A stretch of 64,000 nt of DNA from Dillenia suffruticosa (lineage: Eukaryota > Streptophyta > Magnoliopsida > Dilleniales > Dilleniaceae): assembly GCA_033439265.1 (NCBI GenBank), contig JAVTVX010000027.1, positions 6,215,001-6,279,000 on the forward strand, written 5' to 3'. Every line of letters begins with the position of its first letter. The stretch's first letter is position 1. The notes below the pieces were generated by a model. The model saw nothing but the letters and a program-made list of their open reading frames with translations. It was not told the DNA's origin and ran no database searches. The position numbers and the translations under genes were made by a program. This document shows positions 12,200 to 23,700 of the stretch, one piece after another.

Positions 12200-13551
12200 C
12201 AGCTTTGAGTAAATGGTGGAATGGTACCGACATCCTCTCTCTCTCTCTCTCTCTCTACTTTGTGGCTTTATTATATGGGTTCTTCAGATCCGATCTTGGG
12301 ACGGTGCTGATTATTTAGGAAAAGGCATTGCGGTGCGTTGTAATACGAACACTTGGGTGTCCGTGTCTTTGTCTGTTTGACGTTGCTAAATTCAACAAAA
12401 AACTTTCATCATTTTTTCTCCCTAAAGTTGTTGGTTTGGAAGAATTCCAAATACCCGCATAATCACAAGTCTCCCCTTTCTTTTTTCCAGGTAAAATTTC
12501 CAATTTTCTTAAGTGGGTTTTGATCAGATTTTGCATTGATGCTGTTATTCAATGCATGTGTTAATGGTTACAGGTTTAGATCTGAGAGGTTCTTCAATGT
12601 AATTGAATTCTGCTCTGCTTCTTCTTCTTTATTTCCTTTAGTCCTTGCTTGATAGGACGATATAGTTTTCAACTCGAAATTATAAATTATTTTTTCTGGG
12701 TTTTCAAATTCTTGCCTTTAGAGCATATTTGGACGAATTGCTTTATTTTTGGGTTTGTTTTGTTCTTACTTGGGTGTTTACGATGTTTGAATGATGTGGT
12801 ATGTGGACTTCATTTGATGGTGCTTTTGATTAGTATTTTCTAACTTTTGTTTCTGGAATGCTGTATTTCATAGAAGAATTTATGGAATTTTAGATGTCTT
12901 CTTTTAGTTTTGGGTCAGATCTTCTGCATTTAGTATCACTTTTCTTTTTCCGAATGTTTATTGAGCCACCCAAACAAAAAACCGGGCACCATCGAAATTC
13001 TATCGGAGGACCTGTTCATTCTAGTTCAATGGAGCTGAACTAGCTTACACCCGTGCATTTTAGTATCAATTTGTTGTTAAATCTTGTCTAAGATCTTCTT
13101 GTCAAATATTATTTGGAACAATAATGAAGATTGATTTTTGGCGGAGTCTCAAAGAGTTGGCAACTGCCATTAAATTAAATTCTTCTTCTCGTTGTTGTTG
13201 GTGTTGTTATTTTATTATCAATTTACCATTAACTTTAATTTAATTTAATTTTTATTATTAATATTATTTTTTCTCTCTTCTCTCTCCTATGTTAGTCTCT
13301 CAAAATCCCAAAATTTGAGATTAAAGTTTAGTTTGTTATTGGTGTTGTTGTCAAATAGTTGGCAATTGCCATTAAATTCTCCTAACCTTTGAAAAGGAAT
13401 TCTCCTGCTGTATTTTCTTTAGATTAATGAGATCAAAGAAAGTGCTTCAATTAGAAGTGGTCTTTCTTTTTCTTGCTTAAGTTTCTCGCTTTTGCAATGT
13501 TTAGGGTTGTGGTTGAAGCATCTGTGGCAGTTGTGGTTTAGGATATCCATC
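12200..13551 (+). promoter_or_regulatory. inferred leader and 5'-UTR intron of the acidic-protein gene
   Basis: A (CT)n tract at 12234-12256, common in plant leaders, is followed by GC-richer sequence to about 12490. There TTTTCCAG is followed by GTAAAATTTC, a plausible 5' splice site. A pyrimidine-rich stretch ending TTGCAATGTTTAG (about 13492-13504) precedes the coding start and offers the 3' site. The roughly 1-kb T-rich interval between looks like a leader intron. Inferred from signals only; there is no transcript evidence. Confidence 0.4.
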
Positions 13552-15606
13552 ATGTTTAGGTTGTCACCTCGTAGAAACCAAAGATCAAAAGGGTTAAGAG
13601 TAAAGCATGCAGTACAAATATGTTTGCTTGTTGGTGTTTGCTTATGGCTGATTTACCAAGTCAAGCACTCCCATGACAAAAAAAGTTCATATGATGGAGC
13701 CTCTGCAAAGGTTTCTGAGAAAACACAGGAAGAAAGTGGGTACATGAAGCTAGGGAGGAAGGATCTCAAGCCTACGGGAGATACAGTGGTTAAAGATATG
13801 AGGCACAAGGAAGAGGATGAAGAAGAAGAGATCAAGCATGACCAAGAAGAAATAAAACCTGTGGAATCTGAGGAGATTGGAAATGGTGCTGGAGATGAGG
13901 AGAGACATGAGCAGGATCAGGAGAAAGCCCTTGAGGAATCTGAAGATACTGGAAATGGAGAGAAGGAAGAGAACAAAGAGAGTCAAAGTGAAAAAAAGAA
14001 GCCGGAGGAGGATAATGGAAAGGAACAAGAAGAGGTGCTTGAACGGAGCAGTGAAAATGAAAGGGAAAATAAGGGAAGTGAAAACAGCAAAGATCAGGAA
14101 AGTGTAGAGGGCAATGAAAAGATTAGTATTGAAGATTCGCATCTGGAGACCACGGGGCATGGAAGTGATGAAAGTTTAAATCAAGAGGGCAAACAAAGTG
14201 ACAATCAAAATGAAAACAAGGGAAGTGAAGAGAGCGAGGTTAAGGAAGGTGAGGAGAGCAATGAGAACAGAAGTTCAGAAAATTCAGGTGAAGAGACTAA
14301 AGAAAGTGCAGAAGTTAAAGAGAGTGAAGAGGGCAAGGAGAATAGAAGTTCAGAAAATTTAGGTGAAGAGACCAAAGAAAGTGCGGAAAATCTGAATCTA
14401 GAGAGTCAACAAAGTGAGACTGTGGAGATCAAACAAATGACAAGTGAAGACAACAAAGAGGAGAGTGACGGAAAGGAGAACGAAGGTGAAATGAGGGAGA
14501 ATGAAGGGAAAGAAGAGAGCCAAGATAACAATAGTGAAAAACAGAAAGATGATGTGGCTCAGCACGAGGGTTCAGGTTCATCAGAAAATCAGGCAGATGA
14601 AAGTGGGAAGACCAAGGAAGCAGAAAAAGAGGCACGCCAAGAGGAGAATAATACTTCTTATGAAGAAGTTAAAGAAACTCAAAGTATGGCTTCCGAAAAT
14701 GATGATGGGAATTCAAGGAACCCAAATGAGGAGGAACATTTGGAAAACAAACAAAGCAAAGAACCTGAGCAGGAAAATGTGGCCAATAGTTCTGGGGAGG
14801 GGATTGCTGAAAATAAATCACACACTAATGAGGGAGGAGCTAGTGAGACTGTTGAAAAGGACAATTCATCTGATGGGACCGCAAATGAAGAGAAGAGGGA
14901 CACCAATGCACCAGAAGTTCAAGATGGTTCTAATCCCAGTTTAGTGACCAGTGCAACAACAGAATCTACAGAACAGTCACAGGAGAACGAAAACTCAAAG
15001 ACCTCCAGTGAGGAAAATTCTTCATCCCAACAGAATGATACTGATACAACTTCAGAATCAACCCAAAACCAAACTGAGAAAAGTTCTGACTCAGGCTCTG
15101 AAGGACATCAATCTGCATTACAAAAGGAGGAGAACAAGCAGACAGAGACAACTCCAAACAGCGAACAGTCCAACGCATCAGAGAATGCAAAGGCAGAAAA
15201 TGAACCCAAAAATTCATCCACTGATGACTCAAGTGTATCAGTTGGACAATCAGGAATGGCTAAGGGTGAGATTCATTTAGCCACAAATGAGAACCATGAT
15301 GCAGATCAGGTCCAGACCTCAAATGGAAGTTCCGGAAATGAAGCAGCAGAACAAGATTCATCCTCTAACAATAGTGTCGAAAACAATTCCGAGGGTTCTT
15401 CTGCTTCTTCAACCCAGCAGGGAGAAAAAATTGCATTCACCGACACAACTAATGACCCAGATGTGAACCAGAAAGATTCAGTTGAAAATTCTGAACCTTC
15501 GATTCCACAAGATGGGAAAGAGCAACAAGATGGGAAAGAGCTACCTGTTGATTTAGAAACTCTTCGAAAAGCAGGTAACAATCAAGAAATAGCAACAGCA
15601 GAATGA
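13552..15606 (+). CDS. acidic Glu/Ser-rich single-pass membrane protein, function unknown
   Basis: The 684-residue frame starts MFRLSPRRNQRSKG at 13552. I prefer this start to the in-frame ATG at 13492, which lies across the likely 3' splice site. The sequence shows a short basic N-terminus and one hydrophobic segment (about residues 20-37, AVQICLLVGVCLWLIYQV). About 630 polar residues follow, dominated by Glu, Ser, Asn, Lys and Gln, with almost no hydrophobic runs. This suggests a type II or signal-anchored protein with a long disordered acidic tail. A 75-nt in-frame duplication near 14263 and 14338 repeats a block around RSSEN-GEETKESAE. Plant proteins of this kind are often annotated as dentin-sialophosphoprotein-like because of composition, which says nothing about function. 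The frame is uninterrupted and purine-rich on the coding strand. Confidence 0.85.
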   Translation: MFRLSPRRNQRSKGLRVKHAVQICLLVGVCLWLIYQVKHSHDKKSSYDGASAKVSEKTQEESGYMKLGRKDLKPTGDTVVKDMRHKEEDEEEEIKHDQEEIKPVESEEIGNGAGDEERHEQDQEKALEESEDTGNGEKEENKESQSEKKKPEEDNGKEQEEVLERSSENERENKGSENSKDQESVEGNEKISIEDSHLETTGHGSDESLNQEGKQSDNQNENKGSEESEVKEGEESNENRSSENSGEETKESAEVKESEEGKENRSSENLGEETKESAENLNLESQQSETVEIKQMTSEDNKEESDGKENEGEMRENEGKEESQDNNSEKQKDDVAQHEGSGSSENQADESGKTKEAEKEARQEENNTSYEEVKETQSMASENDDGNSRNPNEEEHLENKQSKEPEQENVANSSGEGIAENKSHTNEGGASETVEKDNSSDGTANEEKRDTNAPEVQDGSNPSLVTSATTESTEQSQENENSKTSSEENSSSQQNDTDTTSESTQNQTEKSSDSGSEGHQSALQKEENKQTETTPNSEQSNASENAKAENEPKNSSTDDSSVSVGQSGMAKGEIHLATNENHDADQVQTSNGSSGNEAAEQDSSSNNSVENNSEGSSASSTQQGEKIAFTDTTNDPDVNQKDSVENSEPSIPQDGKEQQDGKELPVDLETLRKAGNNQEIATAE

Positions 15607-15905
15607 GGTATCCATTACATTGTACGTTTGCTTCATCAGACACGTTCTTTTGGGTCCTGGTTCCTCACTTACTATTGTTTTCAGTTATTGTTTTCCCACG
15701 AAAGGCCGAAGAATTGCAGTAGCTACATTATAGGGAATGTTAGTGTCTGAAGAATATGGTATCAGCTCTTTGTGAAGGCAAATGTTGAAGTTGTTGAGAG
15801 ATTGTGGTCATGACAAATAATCCATGGAAGACCCTGTAGGGTTCTTAAATAGTTTATATCATTGATGCTGTAAAATGTAACAAAAAATTTAAGAATATAT
15901 TCAGA
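15607..15905 (+). other. 3' UTR of the acidic-protein gene
   Basis: AT-rich sequence follows the TGA-free stop context at 15604-15606 and continues to a T-rich region near 15900. ATGTAACAAAAAATTTAAG at about 15876 could hold a weak poly(A) signal. The end is inferred. Confidence 0.4.
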
Positions 15906-15959
15906 TTTTCTTTCGTTTTTCTTTGTAATCCAGATCTTGCCAAGTGAAATGAGGGAATG

Positions 15960-17738
15960 CTATGGTTCCTTCTGTTGAGATCGGCTTCAAGCCCAATGGA
16001 TTTACCATTTTGATGTTTATACTAATTAATTTGACAAAATAATCAAGTTGGAAAAAAATGGCGCAATTTCATTAAATTATTGAGGTATATACTTCTAAAA
16101 AATTTGCTCAATCATTTATAAATCTTGAGAATTAATTTCTTAATGCATCAGGAAAGCTTTGAAGAATGTCAAACGAGATTTTCTCTAGTTTGGTTCTTCT
16201 CTGTTTCCTTAAAGCATATGAAATGTAAAGTGGCTAGCAACGAAGTCCAAATTTCTAGATTGGAAGTACAGGGTCTTAAATTATTTTTAAATGCAATAAT
16301 TTTGCCAACTCTTAGACTTGCACAATGAGGCAAGTGGAATGTGGTTTTTGTGGACGTTCACACCATCTTTGGCGCACACGAACTCACACCATTCTTTCTA
16401 TATTTTTCTTTTTTTCCTCACCGCCAAAATCCAGAGTCATACTTCCATTATATCGGTTCAAGCATCTTCGGAGACCTTTCTTTCTGTATCTGCTTACACG
16501 TATCTAAAGTGGTCCAGTTATACTTGCAACTACAATTGCACCGTAGAGATTTGTGTCCATTCAAAACAAAATTGAGCATCACTTGACAGCCTCCAACCAC
16601 AAACTAGGAATGAAAATCCTTGAGGACCATACCTGATTTAAATTCCTCCAACCTCCAGGATTGAAAGTGTGGGGGCGTCTGTGGAATGGCTCAAATCTCC
16701 AAATATCGCGGTCACTTGAACGACTTATGATAAACAAAGGTGAGAGCATCCATCCCTATCCAACCTTTCTCTCAAGTAACCTACCATATGACGGATGGTT
16801 CTCCCAGTTCAAGATCCTCGATTCTAAATAGTCACCCTCCCTGTTGCCAAGGAGAAAACAAGAATAGAGAGAACAAGTAAACTAAACTACCACAATGCAC
16901 AGACATCTCAGAAATAAAAACCAAACATGCTCAAATCTAAATACACTTGTCATGCCGATGCCTCTCCTGAACTGAAAGATGCAAATTGCCAAATGCTAGC
17001 ACCATTCAATGCAAATACTCAAACAATTTTCTTGATTTTTAGTAAGGCACAGCGTCACACACATCGCAGGTGGGAGTTGGCAAAATTTTTAAACAAACCC
17101 ACTTCTAGACTGACTCGAAATGGTGCCTGTCCTCTTCCAAGCCCAACTCTTCCATACAATTAGCATATATGATCAAGCGTCTAGCATAGATAGCAACTTG
17201 CCAATATATTGAAAGGAACAGAAAGCACATCAAGAGAAGCAAAGGCTACCAATATCTAGGATGGTCAAAGTTAACACTGGGGAAAAGATATGGAAACCAT
17301 TAGAGACTACATCAGCATGAAGCAGCACTACAAATAACTATAAGTGGTTCATTCCATCTAAAAACACTATTAACGCCATAGCTTCTCTTAGACAGTAACA
17401 CAAGAAAGGAGTTGATAGTTTCAAGTAAACACACAAATAGATCTCAACCAAAAAATTATAACAATAGCTAATCAGCAAAACCAGAAAATTCAGGTATTTG
17501 AATTATTTACATGAAGATAATAAGCTTGAATTCCACTAACTTTATTTGGTGCAAGAAAAGTCTGACAACAGGACGACAAAACACAAAATAAGTGGCTTGC
17601 TACATACTGCATTCAAAGGATCACGCAAAAGTCTCGAGAAATGTTTCAACCTCGATGCTGAGAGAAAGTTTTTCGAGCATCAATGGCAACAATTCAAGAA
17701 GGCTGAAGTCTTCCTACAAACATTTTCAACAGATTCCT
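15960..17738. other. intergenic DNA including the presumed COX6a 3' UTR
   Basis: No gene supported. The right part, next to 17738, should contain the 3' UTR of COX6a on the minus strand. A tRNA-like B-box resemblance (CAGTTCAAGATCC, about 16806-16818) hints at another old SINE but is too weak to call. Confidence 0.4.
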
Positions 17739-20700
17739 TCAGTGGTGCTTCTTTTCAAATAGGCCATCTGGACCTGCATATCACAGGGCAACATCATGCA
17801 TCTAGTCAAAAAGTAAAAAGACCTACCAGTTATAAATTGGCTCAGAAACAGAAATTCCACGAACCCAAACAATACCCTCCCCCGCCAAAAAAAATATATA
17901 TATTAATAATAAAATAAACAAAGAACCTATGTAACAGCAACACTTTCTGCACAGGTTGTAATCCTTTTCCAAGTTAACATATGCTTGATTTCAATAAGTA
18001 AAATTAACATGAATTAGAAAAAAATACATTATAGGGGGGATTTCACATAGTAACATAGGTTCCGAAATTAAACTAGACTATAAGTTGCTTTTGCAAAGAG
18101 TTAGGATCCAAAAGAGAAGTCACTTAACTAAGCGAACAGAACATGTCTGATGACAATTAACCATTTTACCAAGTGAAATGATGGAAAACAAAGAACGTAT
18201 TATGAATTTGCTTTCAGCAAGGTAACTGTATCAATATCGTTGAGTTCTCGTTTATAAGTACCATTTTTTTTAATTAGAGAATGTACCAGCATTAATACCA
18301 AAATCAAGGAGTAATCTATATTATTATATAGAGCAAACTCCACGGCTTGATATATTAATAGCCATATGACATTTTATCTGAACAAAAGCAACCACAGACC
18401 ACCCACTTTATCCATTGTTACCACTCCCACAAAATCTACCATCTTTTTCTTGAGCAGATAACCATTCCCTTCTTTCAAGTCTTTGTTTCATTTAAGGGGG
18501 AAAAAATGAAAACTTAGATATAATGGTATTGCAACAGCAAAGCAGCTGCGAGTGTCCTAAATATCCACAGGAAACCTGTGGTGGGCCCATAACCCACAGG
18601 TCACAGCATCGAAACCTGTCTTTGATACCAATAGAACTATCACGCCCTGAACCGAGGTCATGAGCAGCCGCCCGTTGCCCTGGATGTCGGCTCGATTTTC
18701 TAAAAAATTGGACAGAACCTCCCCATATTTTGGAGGTCTCCCATATATAAATCAACCTGTATATTGAATGATCATCCTGCCACCTGAATAAATAGGCCAA
18801 CCTGGCCTTACAACAATCAACCACATTCATATCATACCGATCAATCCGCACCGTACAAATCAGGACAACGCAAAACTATCACAACTACTAACAGTCCTAA
18901 CCACAGACCTCTTCTATCATGGCCATGCCCAACAAGGGCATGAGTAGCCACCACATCGAGCGGGTCTAAAATTTTACGCATGTGTATAACAAGTTTCCAA
19001 ATATGATGAAATGTGTACTAATTGAATGAATTATAAAGAATATATGATAAGGATGACGAAAAAAAAGATAAAGTATGCCCTAGGATACCCTAACATTGAT
19101 CTTAGAGGAAAGAATTGTTAGAATACAACTTAACCTAGTAAGTTCAAATCATAACACAAATCCTCATATATGTTTTGTGTTGCCATTGTAAACACATGGG
19201 TGGTGACCAAACGAAAGGAAGCACTTTCGACACTTGTGGTACTGGGTAGGAAGTGACTGACCCTCCTATATACAGTGAATGAGACTCTAATCTCATACAT
19301 GAAAAGTGAAACTTGATTTTTGTCAGTGTTTTCAACAAAACATACTTTTGATATGTATGACTCGTCGTGTGACACTAGATTTTGAATTTGTTTTGTGACT
19401 ATTGGAGTGTCGTTAACTCATGTTTTCTATGAATATACATCCATAAATTTGATTCAACTGAAATGATGACATGTTTTATGATTTTCACATGTTAAAATGA
19501 CCTAATATGGCATATTTATTGAGCACTATGGTTTCTATATCACTGATTTGGGACCGTGTGACCGTGGGATGACTGTTATGATATGATTTCGTCCCGAAAG
19601 GACGACCGCAGCTACGGGGGACGTTTGTTATGACGCCGAATATGCGTCTAGGTACACTTCGAGCGGAGGTACCCGCAAGCGTCCGGTATATGGGTATAGA
19701 CGTGGCCGATTGAACCCGCAAGGGAGAGGACGTGTGACGTCACTGTCTAGCACCGAGTGACATTATATACGTAATCTGATCAGTGTATGAATTAGGCTCG
19801 GTGAAACTCATGGCCATCGTCAGGGTAGACAACGACTTTTGAACATTTATGCATAATAAAACCTCTGATGCGCCTGTCATTGGTCACAGTCGATCTTTGC
19901 AAGCATCATATTCGGCTTGCTCTAAAAATACTTGATTTTAAAGGGATGCATATATGTTTGATACCGTAAGATGGATTAAATGATTTCAATTTTACCGAAC
20001 ATACCATGTTTTACTACGAAAAGTGAATTATTGTTTTCGAATAATCATGTTTGATACTCCAATGGTTCACACACACTATTTATGCTTGATATTGATCCCC
20101 TTACTCACTGAGTATCTCCCTTGATACTCACCCCTCCTTTCTTTTCTCAGACAGGGTTACTTTGATAGAGCCACGCATCGGGCTCTAGACGTCTTTTGTC
20201 GTGTATGTGGGAGACTTCCGAAATATGGAAAGGTTTTATCCGATTTTCTAGAAAACTGAGCCGACATCCAGGACAATGAGCGGCTGCTCATGACCCCGGT
20301 TCGAGGCGTGACAGTTCTATAAGTCTCCGCCATCAGCTCTGCGGACTCTATCCGCAATACCCTAAAGCTTCTCATATGTACTCTAGAGCTCTCTGATACG
20401 ATCGAACAAAATCGGCCTGATCTCAAATCTGGCTAGTAAGTCTACTTGATCATCACCAGTCAAACTGACTCCCAAAGCTCGGAGTCCTACTAAACAAGAA
20501 AGGTATGCATCCTCTATCGACTGTGAGGATAATGTTGACTTCCAGCTCAATACATCTGTCACAACATTCGCCTTACCCGGATGATAGTCAATAATGGAGT
20601 CGTAATCCTTGAGGAGTTTTAACCATCTCCTCTGTCTTAAATTCAGCTCCTTTTGGGTAAACAGATACTTCAAAGTTTTGTGATCTGTAAATACTCTGCA

Positions 20701-23700
20701 GGTCATCCCAAATAATATCGACATATCATCAACGCGAAAACTATGGCTGCCAACTCCAAATCATGTATCGGGTAGTTAACATCGTATTTCTTCAGCTGCC
20801 ACGAGGCATATGCAATAACCCGACTATCCTGTATCAGAACACAACCCAACCCCAGTCGGCTAACATCACTGTACACTGTGTATTTCCGACTGCTAGTGGG
20901 AAGGACTAAAATAGGAACAGAAGTCAATCGTTGGTTTGAGCCCTTGAAAGCTTGCTCACAACAGTCATCCCAAACAAGCTTGACCCCTTTCCGGGTCAAT
21001 CTATACAACAGAGCAGCTATCCAGGAAAATCTCTCTACAAATCTGCGATAATATCTAGCTAAACCGAGAAAACTACGGATCTCGATAACTATTTGTGGCT
21101 GCTCCCACTTCAATATAGCCTCAACTTCCGCGGATCAACATAAATACCCTCCGCGGAGACAATGTGCCCCAAAAATCATCTCTTAGCCAAAATTCACATT
21201 TCAATAATTTGGCATATAGCTGCTTCTCACGGAATATCTGCAATACCACCCGAAGGTGCTGAACATGATTTTCATCACTCTGTGAATACACCAAGATAGA
21301 CTTAATCCGATGGTGGTAATGGGATGAGAAAAAGATGAAAATGCATGGGGCCATTGGATCAAGTAGTTGGGGGACAAAACATTTAATAGAAACCTTGGGT
21401 TGTGTGGTGTGAGAAGACAAAAAGCCAAATTGTGTGGCTTGTTTATTCCATTTGCTTGCCAAACCATAAGAGCCAAGGAAGAAACACAAGAAGTTCTCTA
21501 TTATTCTTCCTCATAGCCGTGGACTGCTAAGGTAAGATCTTCAAATCTTTCTACATATTACCCGAATTTTATTTTATAGATCAAAATTGGAATTTCCCAA
21601 TTCCAACCCCGATTGAGGAACTTGTGGTCAATTCTCGAGAATGATACGAGATTTGATTTTAAAAAAAAACCTAGATCGTCCATAACTAGGGTTGCATCAC
21701 ATTTACATCATCGTATGCGCATCATATAACCTCTTAAGTGACACATATTCTATATTATGTTTATAGAGGCTCGTCGATGATATTGAGGAAATCATTTTTA
21801 TGTGCCTCGAGATTCATGCCGGAAGTGACATACCCTCCGGTATACTGTGAGTGAGATCTATTATATTATGTGTCTGATACACAATATCATATTTTAAAAT
21901 GTTTTCTGACGCAAATATGATTTAATGAATATGTGATGTGAAATTTTTAATAAATTATGAAATATTTTTGTGAATTCATGGAGTATCCACAAACATATTT
22001 ATACGTGTTGTATATGCATCCAAACGAGTTTTAAAATACGAAGCCGTGCCATTGCATTTGATTTATACATGTTTTATGAAATCATTCTTGTGGAAATAAT
22101 TGACATTGTTTGAAAAATGTGGCATGACACGTGATTGATTTGATAATGATATTTTACATGGGTCGATGGCCCTAACATGTGATAATAATAACTTTGTGAT
22201 GAATAAATCTCATTCCGTAGCTACGAAGGATGCATGTGTAGGGTGATCTATATTTGCACCCGATACGCTTCTGCAGAAGGTATCCCACGTGACATCGGAA
22301 AATGGTAAATGTATTGTGATTCGACACGGTACTAGTCAAGTTAAACCCATAAGGAGGACGGCTATGGTGCGCCGTAGCCTAGCACCTGATGAGATCCGTT
22401 GCCAACGTCGGGGTAGAGAGCTTTTCTAACCTATTGCATACAAAACCCCCGATGCGCCTGTCATTGGTCGCGGTCGACCCTTGCCAGAACTGATTTTGAC
22501 ACACTCTATTCTAGCATGATTTGATGACATGGATGCATAAATGTTTGAAATGTATGTAAAAAGAATGATTCATGATAAATTGAGTATTATATACGATTTC
22601 TTATAATATGTGAAATTTTTGAGAATTTTAATACTCCATTTTTTACCGACACATTAAACACATGATATATACCCTCTCACTTATTGAATATTTTCCTTGA
22701 TACTCACCCCTCATTTCCCGTTGTGTACAGAGATAGCTATAGTGGGACGCGTTGAGACTTATCAGCGTATGAGGCTTTTGTTGAAGATCGAGGCTATTGA
22801 TTAGGTACTCGATATGATATTGAGAAGAATTTGCCCATGAAATTGTATATTTATGTATTGGGATTGTAGATAGACCATTGTGTATAAAGAGGATGGCTGT
22901 ATGTAAATTTATGTGTATTTTATTGAAACTCTCAATTCTATTCTATTGGATTGAGGCATGATTTGTACTATTGTGTACATTTACTTTGGAAAACATGTCA
23001 TGTTCTAGAAGTGTCCTCTAGATTCGCTCGGTGCCACCTCTAAATCACAGAAGGGGTAACTGGCGACTGTTCATGCCTTTGATGGGAGCATGACAGTAGA
23101 GGTCTGGTATAAGACTGTTGTTAGCCTTACGTTATCCTGCATGGTTGACAAGGATTGGATGATATGAGGAGATTGTTGATTGTGGCTAAGCTAGCCTATG
23201 TATATAGATATGTGGCAAGTCGATATATGGTATTTGAAGACTTCCGACTTATGGGAAGATTCTACTCATTTCGTTATAGAAAGTCAACATCCGCGATAAC
23301 AGGCGGCTGTTCACGGCTCCGGTTCAGGGTTTGTTTATCCATCTATGAATGACACTAACAAAATCACAAGCACAACTTCTACAAACAATTCAATGTTTAT
23401 ACTCCTTAATCTTCCACATGCAAACACCGGACTAAACCTAAGTGGTATAGTTCAGGTATCTTCTCCTACATTACCATCTATACAGTAATGTTTCAATTGC
23501 TAGCAAGAAAACCTAAAAACTAATCTATTTGGCTTTTTGTAACTCCATCCCTGTCTAACTGTTTCCCCTCTTGCGATCTGAACAACATGAGATAACTGAA
23601 TACCACATGGCAACCCCCCCCCCAAAAAAAAGAAACTAACATTTTTTGAGTAAGAAAGATTATATAATTGCACAGATAATAGAAAAACTCAAATAAAAGA

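Larger units (their letters stand above)
18590..23345. mobile_element. nest of Ty3/gypsy-type LTR retrotransposon fossils
   Basis: These fossils fill much of COX6a intron 3. The parts are an LTR-like end on the minus strand next to a tRNA-Met-type primer-binding-site match (TGGTATCAAAG on the minus strand near 18630), two related LTR-like blocks on the plus strand, and a minus-strand pol remnant between them. The LTR blocks share a motif around CGGCTGCTCATGACC and another around GATGCGCCTGTCATTGG. Opposite orientations imply at least two insertions or a rearrangement. The element is broken in many places and clearly old. Confidence 0.8.

Noticed and set aside
13653-15643. Several minus-strand and alternate-frame open frames over the acidic-protein gene
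   Set aside because: They are shadows of a purine-biased coding strand; the plus-strand frame is longer and has an anchor and start context.
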